DNA of 64,000 bases from Amycolatopsis thermophila (GCF_030814215.1 NZ_JAUSUT010000001.1:3720001-3784000), one strand, 5' to 3'. Shown: positions 45,028 through 53,732, counted from the first letter of the stretch. Made by a program: numbers and translations. Notes: generated by a model not told the origin, from the letters alone.

Positions 45028-45102
45028 CGTAGGACGTCCTGCGTTCGGGTGACTGTAATGAGCGGCCGCCCCGGTGGTCAAGGGATCGACGTAGGATGTC
45101 CG
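45028..45102. promoter_or_regulatory. Paired operator-like repeats between siaE-like and GntR genes
   Basis: ACGTAGGACGTCCT (from 45028) and ACGTAGGATGTCCG (from 45089) are near-identical elements 61 bp apart. The first contains a perfect AGGACGTCCT palindrome, and a partial third (GGTAGGACG) lies just before it. They sit in the divergent promoter region, as expected for autoregulation by the adjacent GntR protein. Confidence 0.6.
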
Positions 45103-45140
45103 GAAACCCAGGCGGCTTCGAGTTCAGGGGGGAGAAGTAG

Positions 45141-45851
45141 GTGGCACGCGCACAGCTCGGCGACGAGATCAGCAAACGGATCATCGACCTGATCATCGAG
45201 CGGGAGCTCCCGCCGGGTACGCCCATGCCCACCGAGCTGGACCTGATGGCCGACATCGGGGTCAGCCGCAACTCGATCCGCGAGGCGATCCGCGCGCTGC
45301 GGGCGCTGGGCATCGTCGAGGTGCGGCACGGGTACGGCACGTTCGTCGGGTCGGCCGGGTCGGAAGCCCTGCGGACGTGGTTGCTGTTCCGCACCCGCAC
45401 GCCGGGCGCCGGCACGACCGGCCGGCTGCGGGACCTGCTCGAGGTGCGGGAAATGCTGGAGACCGAGCTGACGCGGCGGGTGGCGCGGCGGCACCGGCCG
45501 GAGCTGATCGCTGACCTGCAGGCCTGCGTGGCCCGGATGCGGCGCAAGGGGCCGGACAGCGCGGCCGCCGACCGGGAGTTCCACGATCTGATCTGCGCCG
45601 AGGCCGGGTTCGACCTGGCGCGCGAGCTGACCCGCCTGTTCTGGGACGTCTACCGCGCGGCGGAGTCCGAGCTCGGCGGCCCGGCCGGCTCGGCGGTCAG
45701 CACGGCCAAACGGCACCAGGCCATCGTCGACGCGCTGGTGTCCGCGGATCCCGACGCCGCCGAGGAAGCCGTGCACCGCCACTTCGACGAGGTCCGCAAG
45801 CGTGCGAAGGCCGGCGAATACGGCGGTTTCGGCGCGGCCGCACCGGAGTAG
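45141..45851 (+). CDS. GntR/FadR-family regulator of the sialoglycan operon
   Basis: A 236-residue regulator. The winged helix is PGTPMPTELDLMADIGVSRNSIREAIRALRALGIVEVRHGYGTFV (about 25-69, split), followed by an all-helical FCD ligand domain. Its metal-binding histidines are in REFHDLICAE, TAKRHQAIVDAL and AVHRHFDEVRK. It diverges from the operon like nanR in Corynebacterium, so it probably senses a sialic acid catabolite. The GTG has a GGGGGGAGAAG site. Confidence 0.88.
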   Translation: MARAQLGDEISKRIIDLIIERELPPGTPMPTELDLMADIGVSRNSIREAIRALRALGIVEVRHGYGTFVGSAGSEALRTWLLFRTRTPGAGTTGRLRDLLEVREMLETELTRRVARRHRPELIADLQACVARMRRKGPDSAAADREFHDLICAEAGFDLARELTRLFWDVYRAAESELGGPAGSAVSTAKRHQAIVDALVSADPDAAEEAVHRHFDEVRKRAKAGEYGGFGAAAPE

Positions 45852-46024
45852 TTCCCAGGCCGGACCGCCGCCGCCCGGGCCGAGCGGGATCGGGGAGGCG
45901 GCGGCCGCCCGGCAGGGAATGGTGACCCTTCTCCCGGTTCCGGGGTAGCGAAGCCGGCGCTGTCAGCCGCGCCCACCGCGCTATTCCCTTCGGGGCAGGC
46001 CGAAAACCGGCGCGAGAGAACGGC

Positions 46025-46996
46025 CTACAAGATCCGCGCCAGGAACGAAGCCTGCTCGGCCACCTGAGCCGATTGACCGCCTTCGTGCTCGTTCCACTCC
46101 CAGACCCGGATCTCCCGCTCCCCGCCGTACCGGTTGTAGGCCGCGAACACCGTCGACGGCGGGCACACCGGATCCCGCAACGCCACGCTGAACAACGCCG
46201 GCGCGCTCGCCCGCGACGCGAGCACCGCGTTGTCGAAGTACCGCAACGTGGCGAACGCCTCCTCGGCCCGCAAGCGGTGCGCGGCCAGCCACGTCACCAG
46301 TTCCAGGTAAGGCCCGTCGCCCGCGATTTCCGCGCCCCGGCGGAAATGGCACAGGAACGGCACATCCGGCAGGGCCGCCGCGATCCCCGGCGCCAAGGCG
46401 GCCGCGGCCAACGTGATCCCGCCGCCCTGGCTGCCGCCGGCGACGACGATCCGGTCCGCGTCGATCTCCGGGTGCGACCGCGCGGCGGCCACGGCGCGGA
46501 CCGCGTCGACGTAGACCCGGCGGTAGAAGTACTGCGCCGGGTCGAGGATGCCCAGCGTCATGAACCCGGGCACGTGCGGGCCCGGCGCGGCGGGCATCAG
46601 GTCCGCCGTGGTGCCCGGCAGGGTCTTGCCGCCCTGGCCGCGGGTGTCGACGACGAGGTGCGCGTAACCGAACGCCGACCAGGTGAGGAAGTCGTGCGGC
46701 AGGCCGCGGCCCAGGTTGTACCCCAGGTACTGCACGACGCACGGGGACTCGGCCGGTCGCTGCCGGGGCAGGATCAACCACGCCGACACGCGCTGGCCGC
46801 CCGAGCCGGTGAACGAGGCGTCGAACACCTCGACCGTGCGCAGCAACGTCTCGTGTGGACGGAACACCGGGTCGAGGGGCAGCGCGTCCGCCTCGGCCAG
46901 CGCGGTGGCCCAGAAGGCATCCAGATCGGCGGGCTCGTCCAGCGGCGGCCGGTACTCGGACAACTCGGCGAGGGGGAGGTCGTACATCGTCGTCAC
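46025..46996 (-). CDS. Acetyl xylan esterase/cephalosporin C deacetylase family (CE7)
   Basis: A 323-residue cytosolic alpha/beta hydrolase. The CE7 signatures are VDTRGQGG near 116, the nucleophile elbow GGSQGGG near 188, Asp in LRDPVCPPST and the catalytic His in NEHEGG. CE7 enzymes remove acetyl groups from short xylo-oligosaccharides and cephalosporin C and have broad small-ester activity. Its proximity to the sialoglycan operon raises the possibility of O-acetyl sugar deacetylation, an inference only. It converges with the GntR gene and diverges from HxlR. Confidence 0.88.
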   Translation of the reverse strand: MTTMYDLPLAELSEYRPPLDEPADLDAFWATALAEADALPLDPVFRPHETLLRTVEVFDASFTGSGGQRVSAWLILPRQRPAESPCVVQYLGYNLGRGLPHDFLTWSAFGYAHLVVDTRGQGGKTLPGTTADLMPAAPGPHVPGFMTLGILDPAQYFYRRVYVDAVRAVAAARSHPEIDADRIVVAGGSQGGGITLAAAALAPGIAAALPDVPFLCHFRRGAEIAGDGPYLELVTWLAAHRLRAEEAFATLRYFDNAVLASRASAPALFSVALRDPVCPPSTVFAAYNRYGGEREIRVWEWNEHEGGQSAQVAEQASFLARIL

Positions 46997-47038
46997 GGCA
47001 ACGACTTTAGCGCCGACGACCCGCTGGCGGCGGAAATC

Positions 47039-47053
47039 TGTCCACTCCGGACA
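47039..47053. promoter_or_regulatory. TGTCC-N5-GGACA dyad between CE7 esterase and HxlR genes
   Basis: TGTCCACTCCGGACA has perfect 5-base arms and lies in the divergent gap, 77 bp before the HxlR start. It is a candidate operator for that regulator. The same spacing and arms occur at 5611-5625. Confidence 0.4.
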
Positions 47054-47129
47054 AGAGTGGGTTTACCCGGGCGGCCCGCCCACGCTACTGTCCAGGGGTG
47101 AGTGGGTATCCGGAGGGAAGTGACCGATC

Positions 47130-47519
47130 ATGAGCGGTACCGCAGGGGAGATCGCCCCGGAACTGGCGTGCCCGATCTCCCCCGTCGTCGACCTCGTCTT
47201 CAGCCGGTGGACGACGCCGATCCTGTGGACGCTCAACGAGTACGGCCGGCTCCGGTTCGTGGAACTGGAACGGCGCATCGCCACGATCACGCCGAAGGTC
47301 CTGACGCAGCGGCTGCGCCAGCTGGAACGCGACGGTCTCGTGGTCCGCACCTACCACCCGGAGGTGCCGCCCCGCGTCGAGTACGAGATCAGCGAGCTGG
47401 GGCGCAGCCTCGCGCCGCTGTTCGCGGCGGTGTCCGAGTGGTCGGTCAACCTCCCCGAGGTCGACCGGGCCCGGGCGGCCTACGACGCGAAGCAGCGGGC
47501 CGGGAAACCCCGCCGCTGA
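47130..47519 (+). CDS. HxlR-family winged-helix regulator
   Basis: A 129-residue DUF24/HxlR regulator. CPISPVVDLVFSRWTTPILWTLNEYGRLRFVELERRI, with its near-N-terminal cysteine, continues into PKVLTQRLRQLERDGLVVRTYHPEVPPRVEYEIS (both split), which are the family's DNA-binding and wing segments. Members with that Cys are often thiol-redox or quinone sensors. The ATG at 47130 has CGGAGGGAAG upstream. Likely targets are the divergent esterase gene and itself. Confidence 0.9.
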   Translation: MSGTAGEIAPELACPISPVVDLVFSRWTTPILWTLNEYGRLRFVELERRIATITPKVLTQRLRQLERDGLVVRTYHPEVPPRVEYEISELGRSLAPLFAAVSEWSVNLPEVDRARAAYDAKQRAGKPRR

Positions 47520-47581
47520 GCTGCCACCGCGCCCGAGTTGTCCTTGGCCATCAGGTTGGTGGTGGGTGGGTGGTCGTCCCG

Positions 47582-49030
47582 TCATCGCGTGGTGAAGGCC
47601 GCCATCATCGCCATGTCCTCGTGCTCCAGGTTGTGGCAGTGCACCACGTAGCGGCCCGCGTAGTCGGTGAAGCGGACGGCCAGGTCGACGTACTCGTGCG
47701 GCCGGACGTCCACGGTGTCCTTCCACCCCGCGTCGGACGGAGACGGTGGGTGGCCGCGGCGCGCGAGCACCTGGAACGGGTTCAGGTGCACGTGGAAGGG
47801 GTGGTGCGCGTCGCTGACGATGCGCCAGATCTCGATCTGCCCGAGCAGCGGTTCGGCCTGCGGCCGGTCGGGGGCGAACCGGTCGCCGTTGACCGTCCAC
47901 AGGTGCCGGTCGCCGTGGTGCTCCAGCGAGAACCGCCACTCGCGCGTCCGCACGGCCCGACCCGGGTCGAGCCGCTCGACCCGGCTCAGCACCGGTGGCA
48001 CCGCGCTGTCGTCGGTGGCCGTGCGGACCACCCGGAACCGCATGACGTCGGAGGTCGTGCCGTCGCCCAGCAGGTTCCGCAGCGTCACGTCGCTGCCCGG
48101 CGCGAAGCCCGCGAAGTCGACCACGACGTCGAACCGCTCGCCCGGCGCGACGGGCAGTTCGGTGTGCGTGACCGGTGCGTCGAGCAGACCGCCGTCGGAC
48201 CCGATCTGCACCAGCGGCGCGCCAGGGCGCAGCGCGAGCAGGTAGCGGCGCGCGTTGGAGGCGTTGAGGATCCGGAACCGGTAGCGGACGGCGTCGACCT
48301 CCAGCACCGGCCACGGCGCGCCGTTGACCAGGACGACGTCGCCGAGCACGCCCTCCATGAAGTCCTCCGCGACGCCCGGCCGCCGCAGCTCCGGATCGAG
48401 CGAGGGGTAGGCGAACGACCCGTCCTCGGCGAAGGCTCGGTCGGTGATCATCAGCGGGATCTCCCGGTCCCCGCGCGGGAGCGGGAGCGCGTCCTCCTCG
48501 TCGTCGCGCACCAGGTGGAACCCGGCGAGACCGCGGTACACCTGCGGACCGGTGAAGTCCATCCGGTGGTCGTGGTACCAGAGCGTGGCGGCCCGCTGGG
48601 TGCCCGGGTAGACGTAGTCGTGCCGGTCGCGCACCAGGTCGGTGGGGTACCCGTCGTGCTCGGGCGGGGTGTGACCGCCGTGCAGGTGCACCGCGACCGG
48701 CACCGGCAGGTCGTTGACGTGCGTGACCACCGTCGGCCGGCCGGCGCGGCTCACCACGGTCGGACCGGGCCAGCGCCCGTCGTAGCCGAAGATCGGGGTG
48801 CGCAGCCCGGGCAGGATCTCCTGCTCCGCCTGCCGCTGGGTGATCGTGACGCGGTCACCGGTCACCTGGGGCGGGATCGGCAGGGGCGCGGTGAACGGCC
48901 GCGGCAGCCGCGCGGTGCTGCGCAGGAGTTCCGCGGTCTGGTTCGGCGTGGCCAGCAGCGGCCCGAACCCGGCCGCCCCCAGCCCGGCCAGGCCGAGCGC
49001 GCCGAGGAAACCGCGCCGGGTGATCCTCAC
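47582..49030 (-). CDS. Multicopper oxidase (Tat-exported)
   Basis: A 482-residue laccase-like oxidase. A twin-arginine leader ITRRGFLGALGLAGLGAAGFG precedes three cupredoxin domains. Copper ligands are visible as HLHGGHTPP, WYHDHRM, HPFHVHLNPFQVL and HCHNLEHEDMAMM, giving a complete type 1 and trinuclear set. It may oxidise Cu(I), metals, bilirubin-like or phenolic compounds outside the membrane. The GTG at 49030 overlaps the preceding gene by GTGA, making it the last gene of a three-gene operon. Confidence 0.9.
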   Translation of the reverse strand: MRITRRGFLGALGLAGLGAAGFGPLLATPNQTAELLRSTARLPRPFTAPLPIPPQVTGDRVTITQRQAEQEILPGLRTPIFGYDGRWPGPTVVSRAGRPTVVTHVNDLPVPVAVHLHGGHTPPEHDGYPTDLVRDRHDYVYPGTQRAATLWYHDHRMDFTGPQVYRGLAGFHLVRDDEEDALPLPRGDREIPLMITDRAFAEDGSFAYPSLDPELRRPGVAEDFMEGVLGDVVLVNGAPWPVLEVDAVRYRFRILNASNARRYLLALRPGAPLVQIGSDGGLLDAPVTHTELPVAPGERFDVVVDFAGFAPGSDVTLRNLLGDGTTSDVMRFRVVRTATDDSAVPPVLSRVERLDPGRAVRTREWRFSLEHHGDRHLWTVNGDRFAPDRPQAEPLLGQIEIWRIVSDAHHPFHVHLNPFQVLARRGHPPSPSDAGWKDTVDVRPHEYVDLAVRFTDYAGRYVVHCHNLEHEDMAMMAAFTTR

Positions 49031-49440
49031 CGGGACCGCCTCCGGGCGGCGGAGTCCCGGAACAGCCACACCGTGAGCAGGGACTGCGTGGCGACCACGA
49101 CCACCCCGAGCGGGATGTGGACCGCGACGTCGCCCTCGTACCCGAATCCCGACTGGACCTGCTCGACGAGGGCGATCGCGACCGACGCGGCCAGCGGCCA
49201 GAACCGCCCGTGCCCGGCCCAGACGTAGACGACCGCGGCGATCACCTGGACCACGCCGAGCCCGCTCACGATCATGGAGTTCAGCTCGTGCAGGCCGAGT
49301 GCGTCGATGTCGCCGGCCAGGTACTCCCCGGCGAGCACCGGCTGCACGACCACCGCCACCACGTGCAGCGAGGTGACCACTCGCAGCGCCGCCAGCGTCC
49401 GGCGCGGGCCGGCGACCGTCGTCTCGGCCGTCGCGGTCAT
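49027..49440 (-). CDS. Four-helix membrane protein in the multicopper oxidase operon
   Basis: A 137-residue protein with four predicted membrane helices (VVTSLHVVAVVVQPVLAG, MIVSGLGVVQVIAAVVYVWA, FWPLAASVAIALVEQV, IPLGVVVVATQSLLTVWLF). A histidine and acidic residues in the first loop (DIDALGLHELN) might bind heme or metal. It overlaps both neighbours by 4 bp (ATGA and GTGA). The family is not recognised; it may anchor or supply the oxidase. Confidence 0.75.
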   Translation of the reverse strand: MTATAETTVAGPRRTLAALRVVTSLHVVAVVVQPVLAGEYLAGDIDALGLHELNSMIVSGLGVVQVIAAVVYVWAGHGRFWPLAASVAIALVEQVQSGFGYEGDVAVHIPLGVVVVATQSLLTVWLFRDSAARRRSR

Positions 49441-50018
49441 CGCCGGCTCCCCAGCCGCGCCAACATCAGCGACCAGACCGGCAGGCCGAGCCAGCCGATC
49501 GCGCCGAGGGCCAGCCCGAGGCCGCCGACCGCGTACTGCGCGGGCGACTTCGACGGCAACGCCAGCGCACCCCAGACCAGGAGCCCGCCCGCGGGATAGG
49601 CGAGGGCGACCACTGTGCCGCAGCGCGCGACCGTCCGCGGCAGGCCGCGGCTCACCACCAGCACCCACGCGAACACGAACAGGAAGCAGCCGGTCACCCA
49701 CCACACCTGCGTCCCGAACTCCAGCACGCCCGCCAGCAGCAGCGCCTGGAGGACGACCACACCGGTCATCCCCGCCAGCCCGGCGAGCCGGGCGCGGGTC
49801 CGCAACGCGATCGCCACCGGAACGAGCGCGGCGAACTGGACGGCGACGAGGACGTCGTTCACCGGTCCCGTCCAGGACAGCGCCCCCGGCTCGTCCCGCC
49901 AGGCCGCACCGGAGGCGAAGAACACGATCAGCAGCAGGTTGGCGGCGATGCCGGCGACGCCCGCCGCCAGGGCGAACCGGCCGGCGTCGAGCCGGCGTGC
50001 GGTCCGGGTCTCGGTCAT
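49437..50018 (-). CDS. Hypothetical multi-pass membrane protein, first gene of the oxidase operon
   Basis: A 193-residue protein with about six hydrophobic helices: near 14-35, 57-72, 82-98, 106-123, 132-152 and 163-184. Residues between helices are few and no cofactor motif is evident. The ATG has a GAGGTGAGGCACC leader. It diverges from the histidine kinase gene with a 136-bp gap. Function unknown; context links it to the multicopper oxidase. Confidence 0.75.
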   Translation of the reverse strand: MTETRTARRLDAGRFALAAGVAGIAANLLLIVFFASGAAWRDEPGALSWTGPVNDVLVAVQFAALVPVAIALRTRARLAGLAGMTGVVVLQALLLAGVLEFGTQVWWVTGCFLFVFAWVLVVSRGLPRTVARCGTVVALAYPAGGLLVWGALALPSKSPAQYAVGGLGLALGAIGWLGLPVWSLMLARLGSRR

Positions 50019-50154
50019 GGTGCCTCACCTCGTTCCACAGGGGGTCCCTGGACGCTAGGAGCGGCCGTGGCGCGCCGGAACGGGGCCAACCGCGGGGTGC
50101 GGGGCGCGGCCTTCCACGATGGACTCGGCGTGGCGGGCGGCCGACAATGCTGTG

Positions 50155-52191
50155 ATGGTCCAGTGGTCCGCGGTCCTGAGGTGGACGGGCATCCTGCTCG
50201 GCACCGCCGGGCTCGCGGCGGCCCTGTGGTGGGCCGTGGTCGTGCCGGGCGCCGACACCGGCAGCCTCGGCTGGCTCGCCTTCGGGGTCGTACCGCTGTT
50301 CGCCGTCGGCGTCTGGCTGGTGCGGCGCAGGCCCGACCACCCGCAGGCGCGGCGGCTGCTGCTGATCGGCAGCACCCTGGCGGTCAACGCGGGTCTCGAG
50401 GCCCCGATCCGCTCCGCCTACCTGGCGCACGGGCCCGGCGGCTGGTTCTGGGCCGCGAACCTGCTGTGGCAGTACACCGCGGTGCTGTCCCTGATCGGCG
50501 GAGTCCTGCAGCTGGCGTCCTACCCCGACGGGGTGGTCGAGAAGCGCTGGCAGCGGGTCGCGCTGCGGCTGATGTGGCTGCACCTGCTGCTGCCGCCGCT
50601 GCTGCTGCTGTCCCGCCCGGACCTGGTCATCGACCCCTACCTGCTCGACCCGTCGCCCGTCGTGGCGAGCCCGTTCGCGGTCTCGTGGCTGTTCTGGCTG
50701 GGCGGGCCGCTCGCCGCGATCCTCAACGGCAACTACGGCCTGGTGGTCGCGGTGATCCTCTTCGTCCGGTTCGCGCAGGCCGGGCGGGAGCAGCGGGCCC
50801 GGATGCGGCTGCTCGTCGTCGTGACCGCGCTGCTGCTCGTGTGCTACCCGCTCCTCATCGTGCTCCAGGGCCTGGTGGGCGATCCGGATCCGGTGTGGCT
50901 GCGGCTGCTCGGCTGGCTCGCGATCGGCCTCATGGCGATGATCCCGGTGGCCGTCGTCATCGGTGTCGTCCGGTACCGGCTGTTCGACATCGAGCTGGTG
51001 CTGCGCCGTTCGGTGGTGTTCGCGGTGCTGTCCGCCGGCATCGCGGCCGTCTACTTCGGACTGGCTGCCGCGCCGGGACTGGCGCTGGGTGACCGGGTTC
51101 CGGTCGAGCTGGCCGTGCTGCTGACGATCGTCGCGACGATCGCCTTCCAGCCGGTGCGCCGGGGCCTGGAACGGCTGGCGGACCGGCTGGTGTTCGGCGA
51201 ACGGGTCAACCGCTACCAGCTGGTGACCGACTTCGGCGTCGCCCTGGAGCACACGCTCGACCTCGCCGAGCTGCTGCCGCGCCTGGCCGGGACCGTGTGC
51301 CGCGGGCTGTCCGCCCCGTGGGTCCGGGTGGCTGTGCCCGGCTCGGCCGCGACCGCCGGCGACCCGGCCGGGCCGCCCGCGCTGCGGCTGCCGCTGGAAC
51401 GCGGGGGTGAGGTGATCGGGCACATCGAGTGCGGGCCCCGTGACGGCGGCTACGACGACGCGGACCGGGACCTGCTCGCCACGCTGGCCCGGCAGGCCGC
51501 GACGGCGATCGCCAACGTCGGGCTCACCGCGCGGCTCGCCGAGCAGGTCGCCGAGCTGGGGCGCTCGCGCGCGCGGATCGTCGCCGCCGAGGACTCCGAG
51601 CGGCGCCGGATCGAACGCAACATCCACGACGGCGCGCAGCAGCAGGTGGTCGCGTTGATCATGAAGCTGCGGCTGGCCCGCAACCAGGTCACGCGCGGTG
51701 ACCGGGAGCCGGCGGCGGTGCTCGAGGAGTTGCAGCGCGACGCGAAGGACCTGCTCACCGACCTGCGCGAGCTCGCGCACGGCATCCACCCGCCGGTGCT
51801 GAGCGACCAGGGCCTGGTCGCGGCGGTCGAGGCGCGCGCGGACCGGTTGCCGCTGGAGGTCGCCGTGCGGGCCGGCACCGCATTGCGCGGCGAGCGGCTC
51901 GGGCCGGAGGTCGAAGGCGCGGCGTACTTCGTGATCTGCGAGGCGCTGACGAACGTGGTCAAGCACGCCGCCGCGCGCAGCGCCGACATCGATCTGGCCC
52001 GGCACAACGGGACGCTCGTGGTGCGCGTGCACGACGACGGGATCGGGCTGGCGCCCGGGGAGAGCGGCCACGGCCTGACGAACCTGCGGGACCGCGTCGA
52101 GGCGATCGGCGGGCGGCTGAGCGTGGACAGCGCGACGGGCGCGGGCACCACGGTGTGCGCGGAACTGCCGGTGGGGGCGGGCCATGCCTGA
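50155..52191 (+). CDS. NarL-type sensor histidine kinase with membrane N-terminus
   Basis: A 678-residue kinase. Residues 1-330 contain about eight to ten membrane helices without a periplasmic sensor domain, so the signal is probably sensed in or at the membrane. A GAF-like segment (about 360-470) is followed by the HisKA_3 dimerisation motif RRRIERNIHDGAQQQVV with H491 as phosphosite. The HATPase domain has EALTNVVKHA, DDGIGL and GHGLTNLRDRVEAIGG. Start codons at 50119, 50152 and 50155 are all possible. The last 8 bp overlap the response regulator. Confidence 0.88.
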   Translation: MVQWSAVLRWTGILLGTAGLAAALWWAVVVPGADTGSLGWLAFGVVPLFAVGVWLVRRRPDHPQARRLLLIGSTLAVNAGLEAPIRSAYLAHGPGGWFWAANLLWQYTAVLSLIGGVLQLASYPDGVVEKRWQRVALRLMWLHLLLPPLLLLSRPDLVIDPYLLDPSPVVASPFAVSWLFWLGGPLAAILNGNYGLVVAVILFVRFAQAGREQRARMRLLVVVTALLLVCYPLLIVLQGLVGDPDPVWLRLLGWLAIGLMAMIPVAVVIGVVRYRLFDIELVLRRSVVFAVLSAGIAAVYFGLAAAPGLALGDRVPVELAVLLTIVATIAFQPVRRGLERLADRLVFGERVNRYQLVTDFGVALEHTLDLAELLPRLAGTVCRGLSAPWVRVAVPGSAATAGDPAGPPALRLPLERGGEVIGHIECGPRDGGYDDADRDLLATLARQAATAIANVGLTARLAEQVAELGRSRARIVAAEDSERRRIERNIHDGAQQQVVALIMKLRLARNQVTRGDREPAAVLEELQRDAKDLLTDLRELAHGIHPPVLSDQGLVAAVEARADRLPLEVAVRAGTALRGERLGPEVEGAAYFVICEALTNVVKHAAARSADIDLARHNGTLVVRVHDDGIGLAPGESGHGLTNLRDRVEAIGGRLSVDSATGAGTTVCAELPVGAGHA

Positions 52192-52855
52192 GCGGCTGCG
52201 GATCGTGCTCGCGGAGGACAACTACCTCGTCCGGGAGGGCACCCGCCGCCTGCTGGAGGACTCGGGGGAGGTCGAGGTCCTGGCGGCGGTCGGCGACGCC
52301 GCGGAGCTGCGGGACGCCGTGCGGCGCCTGCGGCCCGACGCGGTGCTCACCGACATCCGGATGCCGCCCGGCCACCACATGGAGGGGATCGAGGCGGCGC
52401 ACGCGATCCAGACCGAGCACCCCGGCGTCGGGGTGGCGGTGTTGTCGCAGCACACCGACGAGAGCTACGCGTTCGCCCTGCTCCGCAACGGGACCGCGGG
52501 GCTGGCGTACCTGCTCAAGGACCGGCTCGGTGACCTGGAGGACCTGATCCGGGCGCTGCGCGCGGTCGCCCGCGGCGACTCCGTGATCGACCCGCAGGTG
52601 GTGGAGGCGCTGGTGGCCCGCCGCACGCGGACGGTCACGTCACCGCTGACCACGCTGACGCCGCGGGAGCTGGACGTGCTCCGGGAAATGGCGCAGGGCA
52701 AGACGAACGCGGGCATCGAGCGCAGCCTGCACCTGTCGGCGTCCACACTGGAGAAACACGTCAACTCGATCTTCGGCAAGCTCGGCCTCGCGGAGGAACC
52801 GGTGCACCGCCGGGTCGCCGCGGTCCTCACCTTCCTGCGCGAGCACCGCGAGTGA
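52184..52855 (+). CDS. LuxR/NarL-family response regulator
   Basis: A 223-residue partner of the adjacent kinase. The receiver has the acidic pocket in AEDN, D57 in VLTDIRMPP, and lysine in YLLKDR. The C-terminal LuxR HTH is LTPRELDVLREMAQGKTNAGIERSLHLSASTLEKHV (residues about 158-193, split). Overlap with the kinase gene indicates coupled expression. The adjacent divergent multicopper oxidase operon is a plausible target. Confidence 0.92.
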   Translation: MPERLRIVLAEDNYLVREGTRRLLEDSGEVEVLAAVGDAAELRDAVRRLRPDAVLTDIRMPPGHHMEGIEAAHAIQTEHPGVGVAVLSQHTDESYAFALLRNGTAGLAYLLKDRLGDLEDLIRALRAVARGDSVIDPQVVEALVARRTRTVTSPLTTLTPRELDVLREMAQGKTNAGIERSLHLSASTLEKHVNSIFGKLGLAEEPVHRRVAAVLTFLREHRE

Positions 52856-52929
52856 GACCGCGCCGGAAAACGGCTGGCCCGGGAAGACGGCCCCGCCGTA
52901 GTGTGCGCAGACCCTCCCGAAAGGATCCC

Positions 52930-53688
52930 ATGCGATCTGTCTGCTTCACCGCGGTGGCTTCGTCGGACGGCGTCGTCGAACGCGACTTCACCGTGGGCGA
53001 GGTCCCCGGTGTGCTCTTCTCGCCCGCGTCCGGCGGCGATCACGCGCCCCTGGTGCTGATGGGGCACGGTGGCGGTCTGCACAAGAAGACACCGGCGCTC
53101 GTCGCCCGCGCCCGCGACGCGGTGACCAAGTGGGGGTTCACCGTGGTCGCCGTCGACGCGCCCGGACACGGCGACCGTCCGCGCTCGGCTGCGGACGAGC
53201 GGGCCCGCACCGACCTGCGGGAGGCGATGACGACGGGGGACGCCGGCGGCGTCCGGGCGGTCAGCGCCCGCTACGGCGCCGCGCTGGCGGAGCGTGCCGT
53301 CCCGGAATGGCAGGCGGTTCTCGACGCCCTGCAGGAGCTGCCCGGGATCGGCACCGAGGCGCCCGTCGGGTACGGCGGCGGCATCACGCTGGGCACGGCG
53401 ATCGGGATCCGGTTGGCGGCGATCGAACCGCGGATCACCGCCGCCATCTTCGGCGGCGGGTTCGTCGTGGACCAGGCACTGATCGACGCGGCGCGGCGGA
53501 TCACCGTCCCGGTCCAGTTCCTGCTCCCGTGGGACGACGAGCACGTCGACCGGGAGTCCGCGCTCGCCCTGTTCGACGCCTTCGCCTCGACGGAGAAGAC
53601 GTTGCACGCGAACCCGGGCGACCACCGCACCATCCGCTGGTCCGGGGTCGACGACGGGTTCCTCGCCCGGCACCTCGGGGTGAACTGA
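52930..53688 (+). CDS. Alpha/beta hydrolase with atypical nucleophile position
   Basis: A 252-residue alpha/beta-hydrolase-fold protein. MGHGGGLHKKT forms the oxyanion region, VAVDAPGHGDRP follows strand 4, and FLLPWDDEHVDRESAL plus NPGDHRTIRWSG give the Asp and His. The nucleophile elbow reads GYGGGITLGT, so T153 (ACG) stands where GxSxG members have serine. The enzyme may be impaired or may use Thr. Ribosome site GAAAGGA precedes the ATG. Confidence 0.8.
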   Translation: MRSVCFTAVASSDGVVERDFTVGEVPGVLFSPASGGDHAPLVLMGHGGGLHKKTPALVARARDAVTKWGFTVVAVDAPGHGDRPRSAADERARTDLREAMTTGDAGGVRAVSARYGAALAERAVPEWQAVLDALQELPGIGTEAPVGYGGGITLGTAIGIRLAAIEPRITAAIFGGGFVVDQALIDAARRITVPVQFLLPWDDEHVDRESALALFDAFASTEKTLHANPGDHRTIRWSGVDDGFLARHLGVN

Positions 53689-53692
53689 CGAA

Positions 53693-53720
53693 GCGCCGGG
53701 TGCCCGCGGGCACCCGGCGC
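53693..53720. terminator. 28-bp perfect palindrome between convergent genes
   Basis: GCGCCGGGTGCC pairs with GGCACCCGGCGC around a CGCG centre, between the ends of the hydrolase and the lectin gene. There is no T-tract; it is probably a bidirectional terminator. Confidence 0.7.
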
Positions 53721-53732
53721 CTGCTCAACCGG

